Shown piece after piece: positions 15,915 through 26,499 of a DNA stretch of 38,955 bases; within the stretch, counting starts at the first letter, position 1; each line of letters starts with the position of its first letter. The DNA is from an uncultured Eubacteriales bacterium. Lineage in GTDB: Bacteria > Bacillota > Clostridia > Oscillospirales > CAG-272. The stretch covers positions 1-38,955 of the forward strand of contig CAKRZE010000020.1 in NCBI GenBank assembly GCA_934432725.1, in the 5' to 3' direction. The position numbers and the translations under genes are program-made. Under the pieces are notes generated by a model that had not been told where the DNA came from, ran no database searches, and was given only the letters and a program-made list of their open reading frames with translations.

Positions 15915-16916
15915 TCAGATTTCGTCACACAGCGTGGCAGCCATGACCGCCTTGATGGTATGCATCCGGTTCTCCGCCTCCCGGAACACAAGCGACTGAC
16001 TGCTCTCAAACACGTCGTTTGTCACCTCCATGGCGTCTCTGCCGAACCGCTCGCACATCTGCCGTCCGATGCCGGTATTTCTGTCGTGGTAAGATGGCAG
16101 ACAGTGCATAAAGACCGCCTGTTTTCCGGCAGCCTCCATCAAAGCCCCGTTCACCTGATACGGAGAAAGCGCCCGAATCCGCTCCTCCCACACGCTCTCC
16201 GGCTCTCCCATAGAGACCCAGATATCGGTATACACCACATCGGCGCCCTCCACTGCCTTAAAAGGCTCGGAAGAGAACTCTATCACAGCCCCCGTCTGCT
16301 CCGCAATTGCGCGGCACTGATCGACCAGCGCGTGATCCGGGAAATATGCCTCCGGCGAGCATGCCGTAAAGTGCAGTCCCATCTTAGCGCATCCAACCAT
16401 CAGAGAGTTTCCCATGTTATACCGGGCGTCCCCCATGTATAAAAGACGGATTCCCTTCAGACGACCGAACCGCTCCCGGATCGTCAGAAAGTCCGCAAGG
16501 ATCTGCGTCGGATGAAATTCGTTGGTCAGACCGTTCCAGACAGGCACGGAGGAATACTTTGCAAGCTCCTCCACGATATCCTGTCCGAAGCCGCGGTATT
16601 CAATGCCGTCATACATAGAGGCAAGCACCCGCGCCGTATCGGCAATGCTCTCTTTCTTTCCGATCTGCGAGCCGGACGGATCCAGATACGTTGTCCCCAT
16701 GCCGAGATCATGCGCGGCAACCTCAAAGGCGCAGCGCGTGCGGGTCGATGTCTTTTCGAAAATCAATACCACATTTTTCCCCTCGCACAACCGGTGGGGA
16801 ATTCCGTTTTTCTTTTTTTCCTTCAGCTCCCGGGAAAGCTCCAGAAGTCCGTCTATTTCAGCCGATGTGTAATCCAGCAGCTTCAGAAAATCTCTTCCTT
16901 TAAACGTTACCATCAT
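15915..16916 (-). CDS. argF: Ornithine carbamoyltransferase
   Basis: The 333-residue enzyme joins carbamoyl phosphate and ornithine to give citrulline. The carbamoyl-phosphate loop STRTR is at residues 57-61, HPTQ appears in EFHPTQILADFLT, and the ornithine-side motif HCLP is in VFMHCLPSYHD. Length and motif order are those of anabolic or catabolic OTC; putrescine or knotted transcarbamylases differ in these motifs. Two adjacent ATG codons (16916 and 16913) could start it, and the ribosome site is weak. It lies between carAB and the transporter/argGH genes, completing ornithine to arginine together with them. Confidence 0.95.
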   Translation of the reverse strand: MMVTFKGRDFLKLLDYTSAEIDGLLELSRELKEKKKNGIPHRLCEGKNVVLIFEKTSTRTRCAFEVAAHDLGMGTTYLDPSGSQIGKKESIADTARVLASMYDGIEYRGFGQDIVEELAKYSSVPVWNGLTNEFHPTQILADFLTIRERFGRLKGIRLLYMGDARYNMGNSLMVGCAKMGLHFTACSPEAYFPDHALVDQCRAIAEQTGAVIEFSSEPFKAVEGADVVYTDIWVSMGEPESVWEERIRALSPYQVNGALMEAAGKQAVFMHCLPSYHDRNTGIGRQMCERFGRDAMEVTNDVFESSQSLVFREAENRMHTIKAVMAATLCDEI

Positions 16917-17269
16917 TCGGTTCCAAAATCGCCTTTCTTAAAAATTAAAAACCGGTCAAAGGCGCCCTTACGCGCTCTTCCGGAGCCGCCTTTATCCCGG
17001 CAGACCCGGCATTTCCCTTCCGAAAAGCAGAGCCGGGCAAAGATCCCTCTTACACCCGGCATGCCTGTACTCTTCTTTTTTCGTACCAAGCCTCGGTCTC
17101 GGCTTCCCGTCCGCCGGACGCGCGCCATGCCCGTTCATCTCCGCGGTATCTGCCGCCGGAATATCCGCAGCGCCGCCGCACACCGAAATAAGAGTCGGAA
17201 GACAGCGGAGAAAGAGCCCTTCGGCGCCGGGGCTTCCGCCGGAAATGCACAAAAAGCGGCAGCTCTTTT
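16917..17269. other. 353-base spacer between the permease and argF, no gene recognised
   Basis: GC-rich sequence with overlapping short frames of poor composition. A TTGACC about 60 bases before argF lacks a convincing -10 partner. It may be untranslated leader of argF. Confidence 0.5.
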
Positions 17270-17956
17270 TCAGCGCTTATCGTTTTTGCGCAGCTTCCTT
17301 TCGAATACGCCAAGAAGCTCTGTCAGACCGATCACCATGATCAGATAGGTGATTGCCACCACCATCAGAGGGTTCACCGCATCGTGTGTGTTGTTCCGCA
17401 CCAGGTTGCCGGCACGGGTCAGGTCGGTCACAGCCACATAGCCCGCGACCGCCGTCTCCTTCAGAAGCGCAATCATTTCGTTTCCGATTGCAGGCAGGAT
17501 GTTTTTAATCGCCTGCGGCAGGATCACCAGAAGCATCGTCTGCCACCGTGAAAAGCCGAGGCTGCGCCCCGCCTCCATCTGACCGTAATCCACAGCGTTG
17601 ATGCCGCTGCGGACGACCTCTGCCATATACGCACCGGAGTTGATGCCGAAGGTGATAATTCCGACGGCAATTCCGTCCGCCGACGTCATAATAACAAAGT
17701 AGAAGATTAAAAGAAGCACGACCACCGGAACCCCGCGGATCACGGTCACATAAATGTCGCACAGCCACTTCAGCGGCGCCAGCTTCCGGTTTCCCTCAGC
17801 CAGATATTTGATAATTGCAACGGCGGAGCCGATCAGAACGCCAAGTAAAAGCGCCCCGAGCGTGATAATCACAGTGTTCTTCAGTCCGTCGATCAACAGC
17901 GTATAACGGTTATCGACGATAAAGGTATCATACAGCTTTGCGATCCAAGCACTCAT
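17270..17956 (-). CDS. Amino-acid ABC transporter permease
   Basis: The 228-residue protein of the HisM/GlnP type has about five transmembrane helices. It carries the ATPase-docking EAA loop (MEAGRSLGFSRWQTMLLVILPQA) and the family N-terminus LLIDGLKNTVIITLGALLLGVLIG. It would pair with a dimeric ATPase to import a polar amino acid delivered by the neighbouring binding protein. The start at 17956 has only a weak ribosome site. It is separated from the binding-protein gene by 180 bases holding a terminator, a common way to make less permease than binding protein. Placement among argGHF suggests arginine, ornithine or citrulline as substrate. No ATPase gene is in the window. Confidence 0.92.
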   Translation of the reverse strand: MSAWIAKLYDTFIVDNRYTLLIDGLKNTVIITLGALLLGVLIGSAVAIIKYLAEGNRKLAPLKWLCDIYVTVIRGVPVVVLLLIFYFVIMTSADGIAVGIITFGINSGAYMAEVVRSGINAVDYGQMEAGRSLGFSRWQTMLLVILPQAIKNILPAIGNEMIALLKETAVAGYVAVTDLTRAGNLVRNNTHDAVNPLMVVAITYLIMVIGLTELLGVFERKLRKNDKR

Positions 17957-18089
17957 TTTTCATCATTGCCCGAAGGCATCCTCCCTTATAGTAGAGACAC
18001 AGGCGTGTCACAGGCGTTCCCACGCGGCAATATGCCGCTTTTCGGCAGGCTTTCCCGGCAAGCGGCAGCCTCTCCGGCACAGAAACGGG

Positions 18090-18124
18090 AAAAAGCTGCC
18101 GCGGATCCCGGATCTGCGGCAGCT
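18090..18124 (-). terminator. Terminator between binding-protein and permease genes
   Basis: Minus-strand stem AGCTGCCGC / GCGGCAGCT (18094-18102 with 18116-18124), extended by inner GATCC pairing, is followed by five T (18090-18094). It would stop or reduce read-through into the permease gene. Confidence 0.8.
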
Positions 18125-18136
18125 CCGGCTGATAGC

Positions 18137-18922
18137 TTATTTTGCGGAGGAGGGATCGGTGTAGGGCGCACCGTACTTTTCAAACAGCGCCTTAACGGTT
18201 CCGTCCGCCAGAAATTCCTTGATGATCCTGTCGATCTCATCGCGCAGGGTCTCGGAGCCGAACGCCATTGCAAATGCATACGGCTCGGTTGTCATTGCCT
18301 CATCCAGAATCTTAACGCCCTCCAGCTTTGTCACCATCTCGGCAGCCGTCAGGTCATCGATTACCCATGCATCGACCCTGCCGCTGGTCAGAGCGCTTGC
18401 CGCATCGTTGTTGTCCGCATAGGACAGCACATCGTACTTCTGCGCAAGGCAGTATTCCTCAGCTGTTGTACCGCTCTGAACGGAGATCTTCTTGCCCGTA
18501 AGATCGGCTTTTCCCTGAATCGTGCTGTCTTCCTTTACAACGATTGCCTGTGCCGCAAGGCAGTAGGGAGTCGTAAACAGCGTGTTCTTTTCACGTGCGG
18601 GCGTCACCGAAATGCCGGACACGCCGACATCATACTTGCCGGTCTGCACACCGAGCAGAACCGAATCAAAATCCATTTGCTCAATCTCAAGCGTCACACC
18701 GAGCTTTTCGCAGACCATTGTCAAAAGCTCGACCTCAATGCCCTCAACCTTGCTGTTCTCGCCAAGGTACTCAAACGGCGGGAAGTCCGGGCTGGTCGCC
18801 ATCACAAGCTTGCCTGCCTTCTTCACCTGATCCAGAGTCTTTCCTTTGCTTCCGCAGGATGTAAAGCAGAAGCAGGACGCAAGAAGCGTCAAAACCAATA
18901 AAATTGCCGAAATCTTCTTCAT
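18137..18922 (-). CDS. Amino-acid ABC transporter substrate-binding lipoprotein
   Basis: The 261-residue protein starts at ATG 18922, set by AAAAGGAG ten bases upstream. A signal peptide (KKISAILLVLTLLASC) ends in a cysteine-rich lipobox region, so it would be lipid-anchored outside the membrane. The mature part is a type II periplasmic-binding fold (SBP_bac_3): KLVMATSPDFPPFEYL, then VEGIEVELLTMVCEKLG, MDFDSVLLGVQTGKYDVGVSGISVT, and DLTGKKISVQSGTTAEEY. This family binds polar amino acids. It begins 42 bases after argH, which suggests co-transcription with argGH and supports an arginine-pathway substrate, but specificity cannot be read from sequence. Confidence 0.94.
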   Translation of the reverse strand: MKKISAILLVLTLLASCFCFTSCGSKGKTLDQVKKAGKLVMATSPDFPPFEYLGENSKVEGIEVELLTMVCEKLGVTLEIEQMDFDSVLLGVQTGKYDVGVSGISVTPAREKNTLFTTPYCLAAQAIVVKEDSTIQGKADLTGKKISVQSGTTAEEYCLAQKYDVLSYADNNDAASALTSGRVDAWVIDDLTAAEMVTKLEGVKILDEAMTTEPYAFAMAFGSETLRDEIDRIIKEFLADGTVKALFEKYGAPYTDPSSAK

Positions 18923-18964
18923 GACGGTTTCTCCTTTTTCTTCTTCAGAATTCATTTTTGTTTT

Positions 18965-20362
<1,398 letters not shown>

Positions 20363-20379
20363 TGCAAACCCGCCTGTTC

Positions 20380-21612
20380 TCAGTTGTTTTCTTTGTTTTT
20401 GGCATCCACCTGAGCCTGAACCTTGATCGGAAGTCCGAACAGGTTGATAAAGCCCGTGGCGTCCGCCTGGTTGTATACATGATCCTCTCCGAAGGTTGCA
20501 AGCTCCTCGGAATACAGCGCATATTTGCTCCACACGCCGGCTTTGATCATATTGCCCTTATAGAGCTTGATCCGCACCTTTCCGGTGACCTTTTCCTGCG
20601 TCTTATCCACAAAAGCGCTCAAAGCCTCGCGCAGCGGCGTAAACCACTGACCGTTATAAACAAGATCCGCAAAGGTAATCGCAAGCTCCTGCTTCTTATG
20701 CGCCGTCATTTTATCCAGTGTCATCGTCTCCAGATAGTTGTGCGCAAAATACAGAATCGCTCCGCCGGGTGTTTCGTACACGCCGCGGCACTTCATACCG
20801 ACCAGACGGTTCTCCACGATATCAAGAAGCCCGATGCCGTTCTCGCCGCCGACCTTGTTCAGGGCAAGCACGATCTCCTTGGCGCTCATTTTGCAGTCAT
20901 TGAAGGCAACCGGCTTTCCGGCTTCAAAGTCAAGCGTGATATAGGTCGGCTGATCCGGCGCGTCGATCGGAGAAACGCCCATTTCCAGAAATCCGGGCTT
21001 TTCATACTGCGGCTCGTTTCCGGCGTCCTCCAGATCAAGTCCCTCATGAGACAGATGCCACAGGTTTTTGTCCTTGGAATAATTGGTTTCGCGGTTGATC
21101 TTCAGCGGAATGTGATGTGCCTCCGCATAGTCAATCTCTTCCTCACGGGATTTGATGTTCCATTCCCGCCACGGCGCAATGATCGGCATATCCGGTGCAA
21201 AATGCTTGATGGCAAGCTCAAACCGGACCTGATCGTTTCCTTTTCCAGTGCAGCCGTGCGCAATTGCATCCGCGCCCTCAGCCAGCGCAATTTCCACAAT
21301 CCGCTTTGCGATCACCGGACGCGCAAACGAGGTGCCGAGCATATATTCCTCATACAGCGCTCCTGCCTGTACGGTCGGAATGATATAGTCATCTACAAAG
21401 GTATCGGTCAGATCCTCGATATAAAGCTTGGATGCGCCCGTCTTCAGCGCCTTTTCCTCCAGCCCCTCCAGCTCGTCGTTCTGCCCGACATCCGCAGAAA
21501 CGGCAATGACTTCACAGTTGTTATAATTTTCCTTCAGCCACGGAATGATAATCGAAGTATCCAAACCGCCGGAATATGCCAAAACAACCTTTTTGATCTT
21601 GCTCTTGTCCAT
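20380..21612 (-). CDS. argG: Argininosuccinate synthase
   Basis: The 410-residue enzyme condenses citrulline and aspartate using ATP. The N-terminal PP-loop AYSGGLDTS occupies residues 12-20, followed by the family blocks DVGQ, HGCTGKGNDQVRFE, and PWREW with REEEIDYA. The start ATG 21612 has GCGGAGGA upstream. It leads an operon with argH and probably the transporter genes. A consensus promoter with two ARG-box-like operators lies immediately upstream, so it should be repressed by ArgR when arginine is plentiful. Confidence 0.98.
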   Translation of the reverse strand: MDKSKIKKVVLAYSGGLDTSIIIPWLKENYNNCEVIAVSADVGQNDELEGLEEKALKTGASKLYIEDLTDTFVDDYIIPTVQAGALYEEYMLGTSFARPVIAKRIVEIALAEGADAIAHGCTGKGNDQVRFELAIKHFAPDMPIIAPWREWNIKSREEEIDYAEAHHIPLKINRETNYSKDKNLWHLSHEGLDLEDAGNEPQYEKPGFLEMGVSPIDAPDQPTYITLDFEAGKPVAFNDCKMSAKEIVLALNKVGGENGIGLLDIVENRLVGMKCRGVYETPGGAILYFAHNYLETMTLDKMTAHKKQELAITFADLVYNGQWFTPLREALSAFVDKTQEKVTGKVRIKLYKGNMIKAGVWSKYALYSEELATFGEDHVYNQADATGFINLFGLPIKVQAQVDAKNKENN

Positions 21613-21632
21613 GATGAAGTCCTCCGCAATGC

Positions 21633-21669
21633 ATTGAATTTTTATTCATTTACGATGAATAAATAATAG
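21633..21669 (-). promoter_or_regulatory. Tandem ARG boxes (ArgR/AhrC operator) before argG
   Basis: Read on the minus strand, 21633-21650 is AATGAATAAAAATTCAAT, nearly identical to the Bacillus ARG box. A second, weaker half-conserved copy on the opposite strand (21652-21669, GATGAATAAATAAT) abuts it and overlaps the -10 element. ArgR hexamers typically bind such paired boxes. Confidence 0.8.
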
Positions 21670-21691
21670 CACGTTTTCTGCGGATAGTCAA
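21663..21691 (-). promoter_or_regulatory. argG promoter
   Basis: Minus-strand -35 TTGACT (21686-21691), a 17-base spacer and -10 TATTAT (21663-21668). The predicted start point falls within the ARG boxes, so bound ArgR would block polymerase. Confidence 0.85.
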
Positions 21692-22046
21692 TAGCAGTTT
21701 GACAAAAAATGAAGAATTGTAACGGGAGTCAATTCTGAGCATCAAAATCGGCTTCTTTTTATGCAAATTCACTTTCCCTCCGGCGCTTTTGCGGCATCCC
21801 GCGTTCATTTCCCGTTTGTCAAGCCATTTTCTCTATACAGGCAACCCGAACAGCTCAGCCGTCCGGCACGCATTTGCGCACATATTCTCCGGTATTTCAT
21901 ACAATAGAAGCAACGGGAACAGCAGCGTCATTCCTTTCCGGCGCATGATCCGGCACGCTCTTTTGCAAAAATCCACCGTGCAGCGCCCGAAATATGCAAA
22001 AAATGAATATTCCGTCAAATTCGCGCATATTCACAGACTGCTCCTC
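21692..22046. other. Divergent intergenic region between argG and cysE promoters, no gene recognised
   Basis: The 355 bases hold AT-rich and GC-rich patches. A 61-codon minus-strand frame (21833-22018) starts at TTG without a ribosome site and is not supported. Confidence 0.5.
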
Positions 22047-22076
22047 TTGACGGGGAAACAGAGGCTATGCTATAAT
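22047..22076 (+). promoter_or_regulatory. cysE promoter
   Basis: -35 TTGACG (22047-22052), an 18-base spacer and consensus -10 TATAAT (22071-22076). The predicted leader is only about 45 bases, too short for a T-box or other large riboswitch. Confidence 0.8.
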
Positions 22077-22126
22077 ATAGTAATCCGAAAAAAACAATAT
22101 CCTATAGTAAAGGAAGAATCATTCAT

Positions 22127-22996
22127 ATGAGCAGCGAACAATCCGGTATCGATTTATGCATTCTTGACGTCTCCTCCAGGCTGGACTGCCGCGGAAATAT
22201 CCGTAAAAACGGATGCTCCAACCGTCCCGGACTCAAAAAAAAGGTCGCGCAGCTGATTCAGCAGCTGCGTTCCGCCATGTACCCCTCCATCTTCGGAGAG
22301 GAGATGTACGAACCCGCGCTGCACCGTATGGCAATCTGTGCACATCTGCAGCGCTCCGCCATCCTTCTGGATGACATCCTGCATGCGGTTCTGCGGGATG
22401 AGAGAACGCCCTCCGAAATCATCTGTGCATTTTTCGATGCGCTTCCGACCATCACGGAATATCTGGAAACCGATATTACAGCCGCCTATGAAGGGGATCC
22501 CGCTGCATACTCCGCCGAGGAAATCATGCTTGCATACCCGGCGTTTGAAGCAATCAGCATCTATCGGTTGGCGCATCATCTGTATGAGCTGAAGGTTCCG
22601 CTTCTGCCCCGTATGATGACCGAATACGCCCATCAGATCACGGGCATCGACATACACCCCGGTGCCACAATCGGAAAATACTTTTTCATCGACCACGGAA
22701 CCGGCGTTGTCATCGGCGAGACCTGCACCATCGGAGAGCACGTCAAGCTGTATCAGGGCGTCACACTCGGGGCGAAGAGCTTTGAGCTGGATGACGACGG
22801 AAATCCCGTCAAGGGAATCAAACGCCATCCGGATATCGGCAATCACGTTGTCATTTATGCAGGCGCCACCATCCTCGGCGGGGAAACGGTCATCGGAGAC
22901 GGCTGTATCATCGGAGGAAACGTGTGGCTGACAAGATCGGTCAGCGCCGGCAGCACCGTATACTATCAGGGACAATCCACGGAAAAAAAGGCATAA
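22127..22996 (+). CDS. cysE: Serine O-acetyltransferase
   Basis: The 289-residue enzyme acetylates serine to O-acetylserine, the entry to cysteine synthesis. The N-terminal helical half (about 35-170) carries the serine acetyltransferase pattern of EpsC-like proteins. It is followed by a left-handed beta-helix of hexapeptide repeats (about 175-275) containing IDIHPGATIGKYFFIDHG, VVIGETCTIGEHVKLYQGVTLG, KRHPDIGNHVVIYAGATILG and VIGGN-type turns. ATG 22127 follows AAAGGAAG. The first 30 residues are not conserved and Cys-rich. It is a single-gene unit with its own promoter and a terminator about 210 bases past the stop; no cysteine synthase is adjacent. Confidence 0.95.
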   Translation: MSSEQSGIDLCILDVSSRLDCRGNIRKNGCSNRPGLKKKVAQLIQQLRSAMYPSIFGEEMYEPALHRMAICAHLQRSAILLDDILHAVLRDERTPSEIICAFFDALPTITEYLETDITAAYEGDPAAYSAEEIMLAYPAFEAISIYRLAHHLYELKVPLLPRMMTEYAHQITGIDIHPGATIGKYFFIDHGTGVVIGETCTIGEHVKLYQGVTLGAKSFELDDDGNPVKGIKRHPDIGNHVVIYAGATILGGETVIGDGCIIGGNVWLTRSVSAGSTVYYQGQSTEKKA

Positions 22997-23966
22997 CGGA
23001 CCCGGGAAGCACGGAACATGCTTCCTTCCGTGCCGGAGTATCTGTCCCCTGCTCTTTTGGCAGCGCACAGCCTGTCCCCGCCGCATTCCCGCATGGGACG
23101 CCGACCGCAGACGGTTTCCGACCTCTGACCGGGACCCCATATTCCAAAAACAGACATATCCAATCCTGTGCGGCTGGTTCTCCGCACGGGATTCCCATAT
23201 CATCGGCAAGCCTGAAGGTCATCCGAAAAACGGAGTCCTTCAGGCTTTTTGTCAGCCGTTTTTTCCCTTTCTCCCCGTTTCGCCGGAGCAAAGCGCTCCT
23301 TCCCCTCCGAACCGGACGTTTATTCCCCCACCCCCGTGTAAAACGGTCCCTTTTCCGTTCCCGACAGGCGCCCCCCGCATTTTCGGTCCGTTTTTTTGCT
23401 GCGCGTTCCTCTGTTCTGACGTCCGGGATTCAGTTCCCGGCATTTCTGCCGGCTTCTTTGGAGCGTCCTGTATATTCCTTCACGCTGTACCCTTTCCTCC
23501 GTAAGGCAAACGGCTTCGCTTTTTTCCGGCATCCGGAATGATTTCTGCGAACCGTCTTCTTCACTGTTCCGGGGCTGTACCCGTCCGCACGCTTCAGCAG
23601 GACGGTAAACGCATCGGAGCCTTTCGGCATTGCCGTCCCGCGTTTTCGTCCGGCTCGCCATACGTAAACGGGCGACTTTCTTCCGATCCCTCTTTTGAAA
23701 TCGGGTTTTTCCAATACGTCTGCCGCCTCCCTCCGCGCGCGTTCGCAATCCCGACCTGCCGTTCCGCCGCTTTTCCGATAAAAATGCAGCGGCAGTCTCC
23801 CACAGCGAAAATGCCTCTCCTTTTTCGTATAAAAGCATGTCTGACGGGGAAACTAACGCTGAAACATCAAATCCCCGCAGCCGGTCAGCCGCAATATGCG
23901 CGCCGAAAACCGGCATGCAACGAAAAGAAAGGAGCTTCCGCTTCATACGGAAGTCACGGTATACAC
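22997..23966. other. 970-base spacer between cysE and the sugar-binding protein, no gene recognised
   Basis: Apart from a terminator at 23208-23250 nothing is supported. A 208-codon minus-strand frame (23320-23946) and a 143-codon upstream extension of the next gene are open, but are Arg/Ser-rich with no ribosome site or family pattern. A TATAAA at 23829-23834 lacks a good -35. Confidence 0.5.
23208..23250 (+). terminator. Terminator downstream of cysE
   Basis: An 11-bp stem AAGCCTGAAGG / CCTTCAGGCTT (23208-23218 with 23237-23247), with an inner TCCG/CGGA pairing, ends in five T. Confidence 0.85.
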
Positions 23967-25244
23967 ATGAAAAGGATCATAAGCCTTCTTCTGGCAGGTC
24001 TTGTCCTGTGCTGCCTGCTGACTGCATGCAGCAATCAGGAGCAAAACGCGGCAGGCAGAGTCTATTATCTCAATTTCAAGCCCGAGCAGGATGAACAGTG
24101 GAAGAATGTTGCAAAAAAATACACGGAATTAACCGGAGTTGAGGTCAAAATTCTCACCGCCGCAAGCGGTCAGTATGAACAGACACTGACCTCCGAAATT
24201 GAAAAGTCCGATGCGCCCACGCTGTTTCAGATCAGCGGAAGCGTTGCACTGAACACATGGCGCAACTATTGTTATGACCTCTCCGGCTCAAAAGTATACG
24301 GAGAATTGACCTCGGACGATTTTGCCGTGCGGGACGGCGATGCCGTCTACGGCATCGCTTATGTATATGAAGGCTACGGTCTGATTGTCAACAAGGCGCT
24401 TTTGAAGGAAGCGGGATATACCGTTGATGAGATCACCGATTTTGCATCGCTGAAGCGGATCGCGGAGGACATCACCGCACGCTCCTCCACGCTCGGATTT
24501 TCCGCCTTTACGTCAGCCGGTCTTGACAACTCCTCCGCATGGCGTTTTTCCGGGCATCTTGCAAGCATCCCTCTGTTTTATGAGTTCCGGGAGGATCAGG
24601 TCAAGGCGCAGCCCGCCGCAATCAAGGGAACCTACCTTGCAAATTACAAGGCGCTTTGGGATCTGTATATTCAGAATGCAACCTGTCAGCCTTCGGTCCT
24701 GCCCTCCAAGACCAATGACAATGCCGTCGCAGAGTTTGTCAACCGCCAGGCAGTCTTCTATCAGAACGGAACCTGGAGCTACAGCGATATCAAATCCATC
24801 GGGGACGAAAATATCGCATACCTTCCGATTTACGCAGGAATTGACGATGAAAAGCAGGGACTGTGCTGCGGAACCGAGAATTATTGGGCAGTCAACAGTC
24901 AGGCATCCAAGGCAGATATTCAGGCAACGCTTGACTTTCTGTACTGGCTGGTCACAAGTGAATTCGGAACGGAGGCGCTCAGCCACGACATGGGCTTCGT
25001 TTCCCCCTTCAAATCGGCAAAAGCCACCGATAACGTGCTGAGCAACGACATGAACGCCTATGTGAGCAAGGGATGCTATAACGTATCCTGGGCGTTTCAG
25101 TATACTCCGAATGTGGACGCATGGCGCGCCGATCTTGTATCCGCGCTTGCGGCTTACTCCGCCGGAACCGGCGACTGGAGCGCCGTCGAAAAGGCATTTG
25201 TGGACGGCTGGGCAACACAGTACCGGGTCTCCCACGCAAAATAA
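23967..25244 (+). CDS. Sugar ABC transporter substrate-binding lipoprotein
   Basis: The 425-residue protein has a signal peptide with lipobox LTAC, Cys21 becoming the lipid-anchored N-terminus. The mature protein is a type I carbohydrate-binding fold (SBP_bac_1): WKNVAKKYTELTGVEVKI near the start, then APTLFQISG, AVYGIAYVYEGYGLIVNK, VNRQAVFYQNGTW and LDFLYWLVTSEFG. It delivers an oligosaccharide to the two permeases downstream; the nearby amylomaltase gene makes a malto-oligosaccharide likely. Upstream, an AAAGGAG lies about 34 bases from ATG 23967 with a CTTCCG/CGGAAG hairpin between, so the ribosome site may be brought close by folding, or the nearer GGAAG is used. Confidence 0.94.
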   Translation: MKRIISLLLAGLVLCCLLTACSNQEQNAAGRVYYLNFKPEQDEQWKNVAKKYTELTGVEVKILTAASGQYEQTLTSEIEKSDAPTLFQISGSVALNTWRNYCYDLSGSKVYGELTSDDFAVRDGDAVYGIAYVYEGYGLIVNKALLKEAGYTVDEITDFASLKRIAEDITARSSTLGFSAFTSAGLDNSSAWRFSGHLASIPLFYEFREDQVKAQPAAIKGTYLANYKALWDLYIQNATCQPSVLPSKTNDNAVAEFVNRQAVFYQNGTWSYSDIKSIGDENIAYLPIYAGIDDEKQGLCCGTENYWAVNSQASKADIQATLDFLYWLVTSEFGTEALSHDMGFVSPFKSAKATDNVLSNDMNAYVSKGCYNVSWAFQYTPNVDAWRADLVSALAAYSAGTGDWSAVEKAFVDGWATQYRVSHAK

Positions 25245-25587
25245 GCCGCCTTCCCGCAGCAAATGCACCGTCAAACCGAATACCGGTGCCGAAAGACAGC
25301 TTCAACGAATGCAATTTCCCGGTCTGCCGGAAAAATCGAAAATACCGTGCGGAAAGTCAACGCCGTCTGCTTTTCCGGAATCGGCTGCAACCCTGCTGCC
25401 GGTTCCGGTCAGCCGCCTGTCCAATGCGGCGTCTGCCAAGGACAAAAAATCCGCTTTGATTGATTTCAGGCGCCGCTCCGTCACGTCCGCATTCTCTTCC
25501 GCACGGAATAAACGCCGACTTTGCTTCACCGGAACCGGAATCCATCACTGTTTGTGCCGCCGCATCGGCGGCGGAATGGAGATCACT
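25245..25587. other. 343-base spacer between binding protein and first sugar permease
   Basis: No gene fits. The permease frame is open through the whole gap, but the sequence has no membrane or domain pattern. No terminator with a T run was found, so read-through from the binding-protein gene is possible. Confidence 0.5.
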
Positions 25588-26499
25588 ATGCATAAGTCCC
25601 CGCGCGGTAACCCCGCCCCCTTTTATATGGCAAATAAGATGATGCGCAGCGCCCTGAAGAAATATGCTCCGCTGTTTCTTCTGCCGACCGTTGCCGCCTT
25701 TGCCATTGGATTTGTCTGGCCCTTTCTGTGGGGCATCGACCTATCCTTTTTCAGCTTTACAACCCTTCGTTTCCGCAAATTCGTCGGATTTTCCAATTAT
25801 ATCAGGGTCTTTACCGATCCGTACTATTCCGGCGACTTTTTGCATGCCCTCGGCTTCACGGCGGTTTTCGCACTGGTCTCCGTGATACTCATCAACGTAT
25901 TGGCGTTTCTCATCGCCTATGCGCTGACAAAAAACATCCGGGGCTCCACCGTTTTCCGCACCGTGTTTTTCATGCCGAATCTGATCGGTGGAATTGTCCT
26001 CGGATATATCTGGAAGATCATCCTGAACGATGTGATACGGGTGCTGTATCATTCTCAGCTGGTCCTTGAAACAAAATATGGCTTTTGGGGGCTGATCATC
26101 CTCATGTGCTGGCAGCAGATCGGATATATGATGATTATCTATATCGCAGGGCTTCAGAATATTCCGACAACCTATGTGGAGGCAGCGCGCATCGATGGTG
26201 CAAGCAGCCGGCAGATTCTTACAAAAATCACCATTCCATGCGTCATGCCCTCCATCACGATCTGCACCTTTTTAAGTCTGACCAACGCCTTTAAGCTGTA
26301 CGACCAGAACCTGGCGCTCACCGGCGGAGACCCCGCGAAAACCACGCAGATGCTTGCCCTGAACATCACCAAAGCCATGTACTCCAACGGTGCAAATAAG
26401 GGCATCGGGCAGGCGGAGGGCGTCATTTTCTTTCTCATTGTCGTCACCATTGCGCTCATTCAGTTAAGAATGACACGAAAGGGGGAGAGTGCGCTGTGA
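25588..26499 (+). CDS. Sugar ABC transporter permease, MalF-like
   Basis: The 303-residue membrane protein has about six transmembrane helices. The first is preceded by KKYAPLFLLPTVAAFAIGF, typical of UgpA/MalF-type permeases, and the cytoplasmic EAA loop is YVEAARIDGASSRQILTKITIPCVMP. It forms the channel with the next permease. ATG 25588 has GGAG six bases upstream; ATG 25576 is possible but lacks one. Its stop overlaps the GTG start of the next gene by four bases, so the two are translated together. Confidence 0.94.
   Translation: MHKSPRGNPAPFYMANKMMRSALKKYAPLFLLPTVAAFAIGFVWPFLWGIDLSFFSFTTLRFRKFVGFSNYIRVFTDPYYSGDFLHALGFTAVFALVSVILINVLAFLIAYALTKNIRGSTVFRTVFFMPNLIGGIVLGYIWKIILNDVIRVLYHSQLVLETKYGFWGLIILMCWQQIGYMMIIYIAGLQNIPTTYVEAARIDGASSRQILTKITIPCVMPSITICTFLSLTNAFKLYDQNLALTGGDPAKTTQMLALNITKAMYSNGANKGIGQAEGVIFFLIVVTIALIQLRMTRKGESAL

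Noticed and set aside
21833..22018. 61-codon minus-strand frame upstream of cysE
   Set aside because: TTG start with no ribosome site; the single hydrophobic patch is not enough support.
22077..22126. T-box or SAM-type riboswitch before cysE
   Set aside because: The leader after the clear promoter is only about 45 bases, too short for these elements.
23320..23946. 208-codon minus-strand frame in the spacer after cysE
   Set aside because: Arg/Lys/Ser-rich, starts in an unlikely context, covers the upstream region of the next gene, and shows no recognisable domain.
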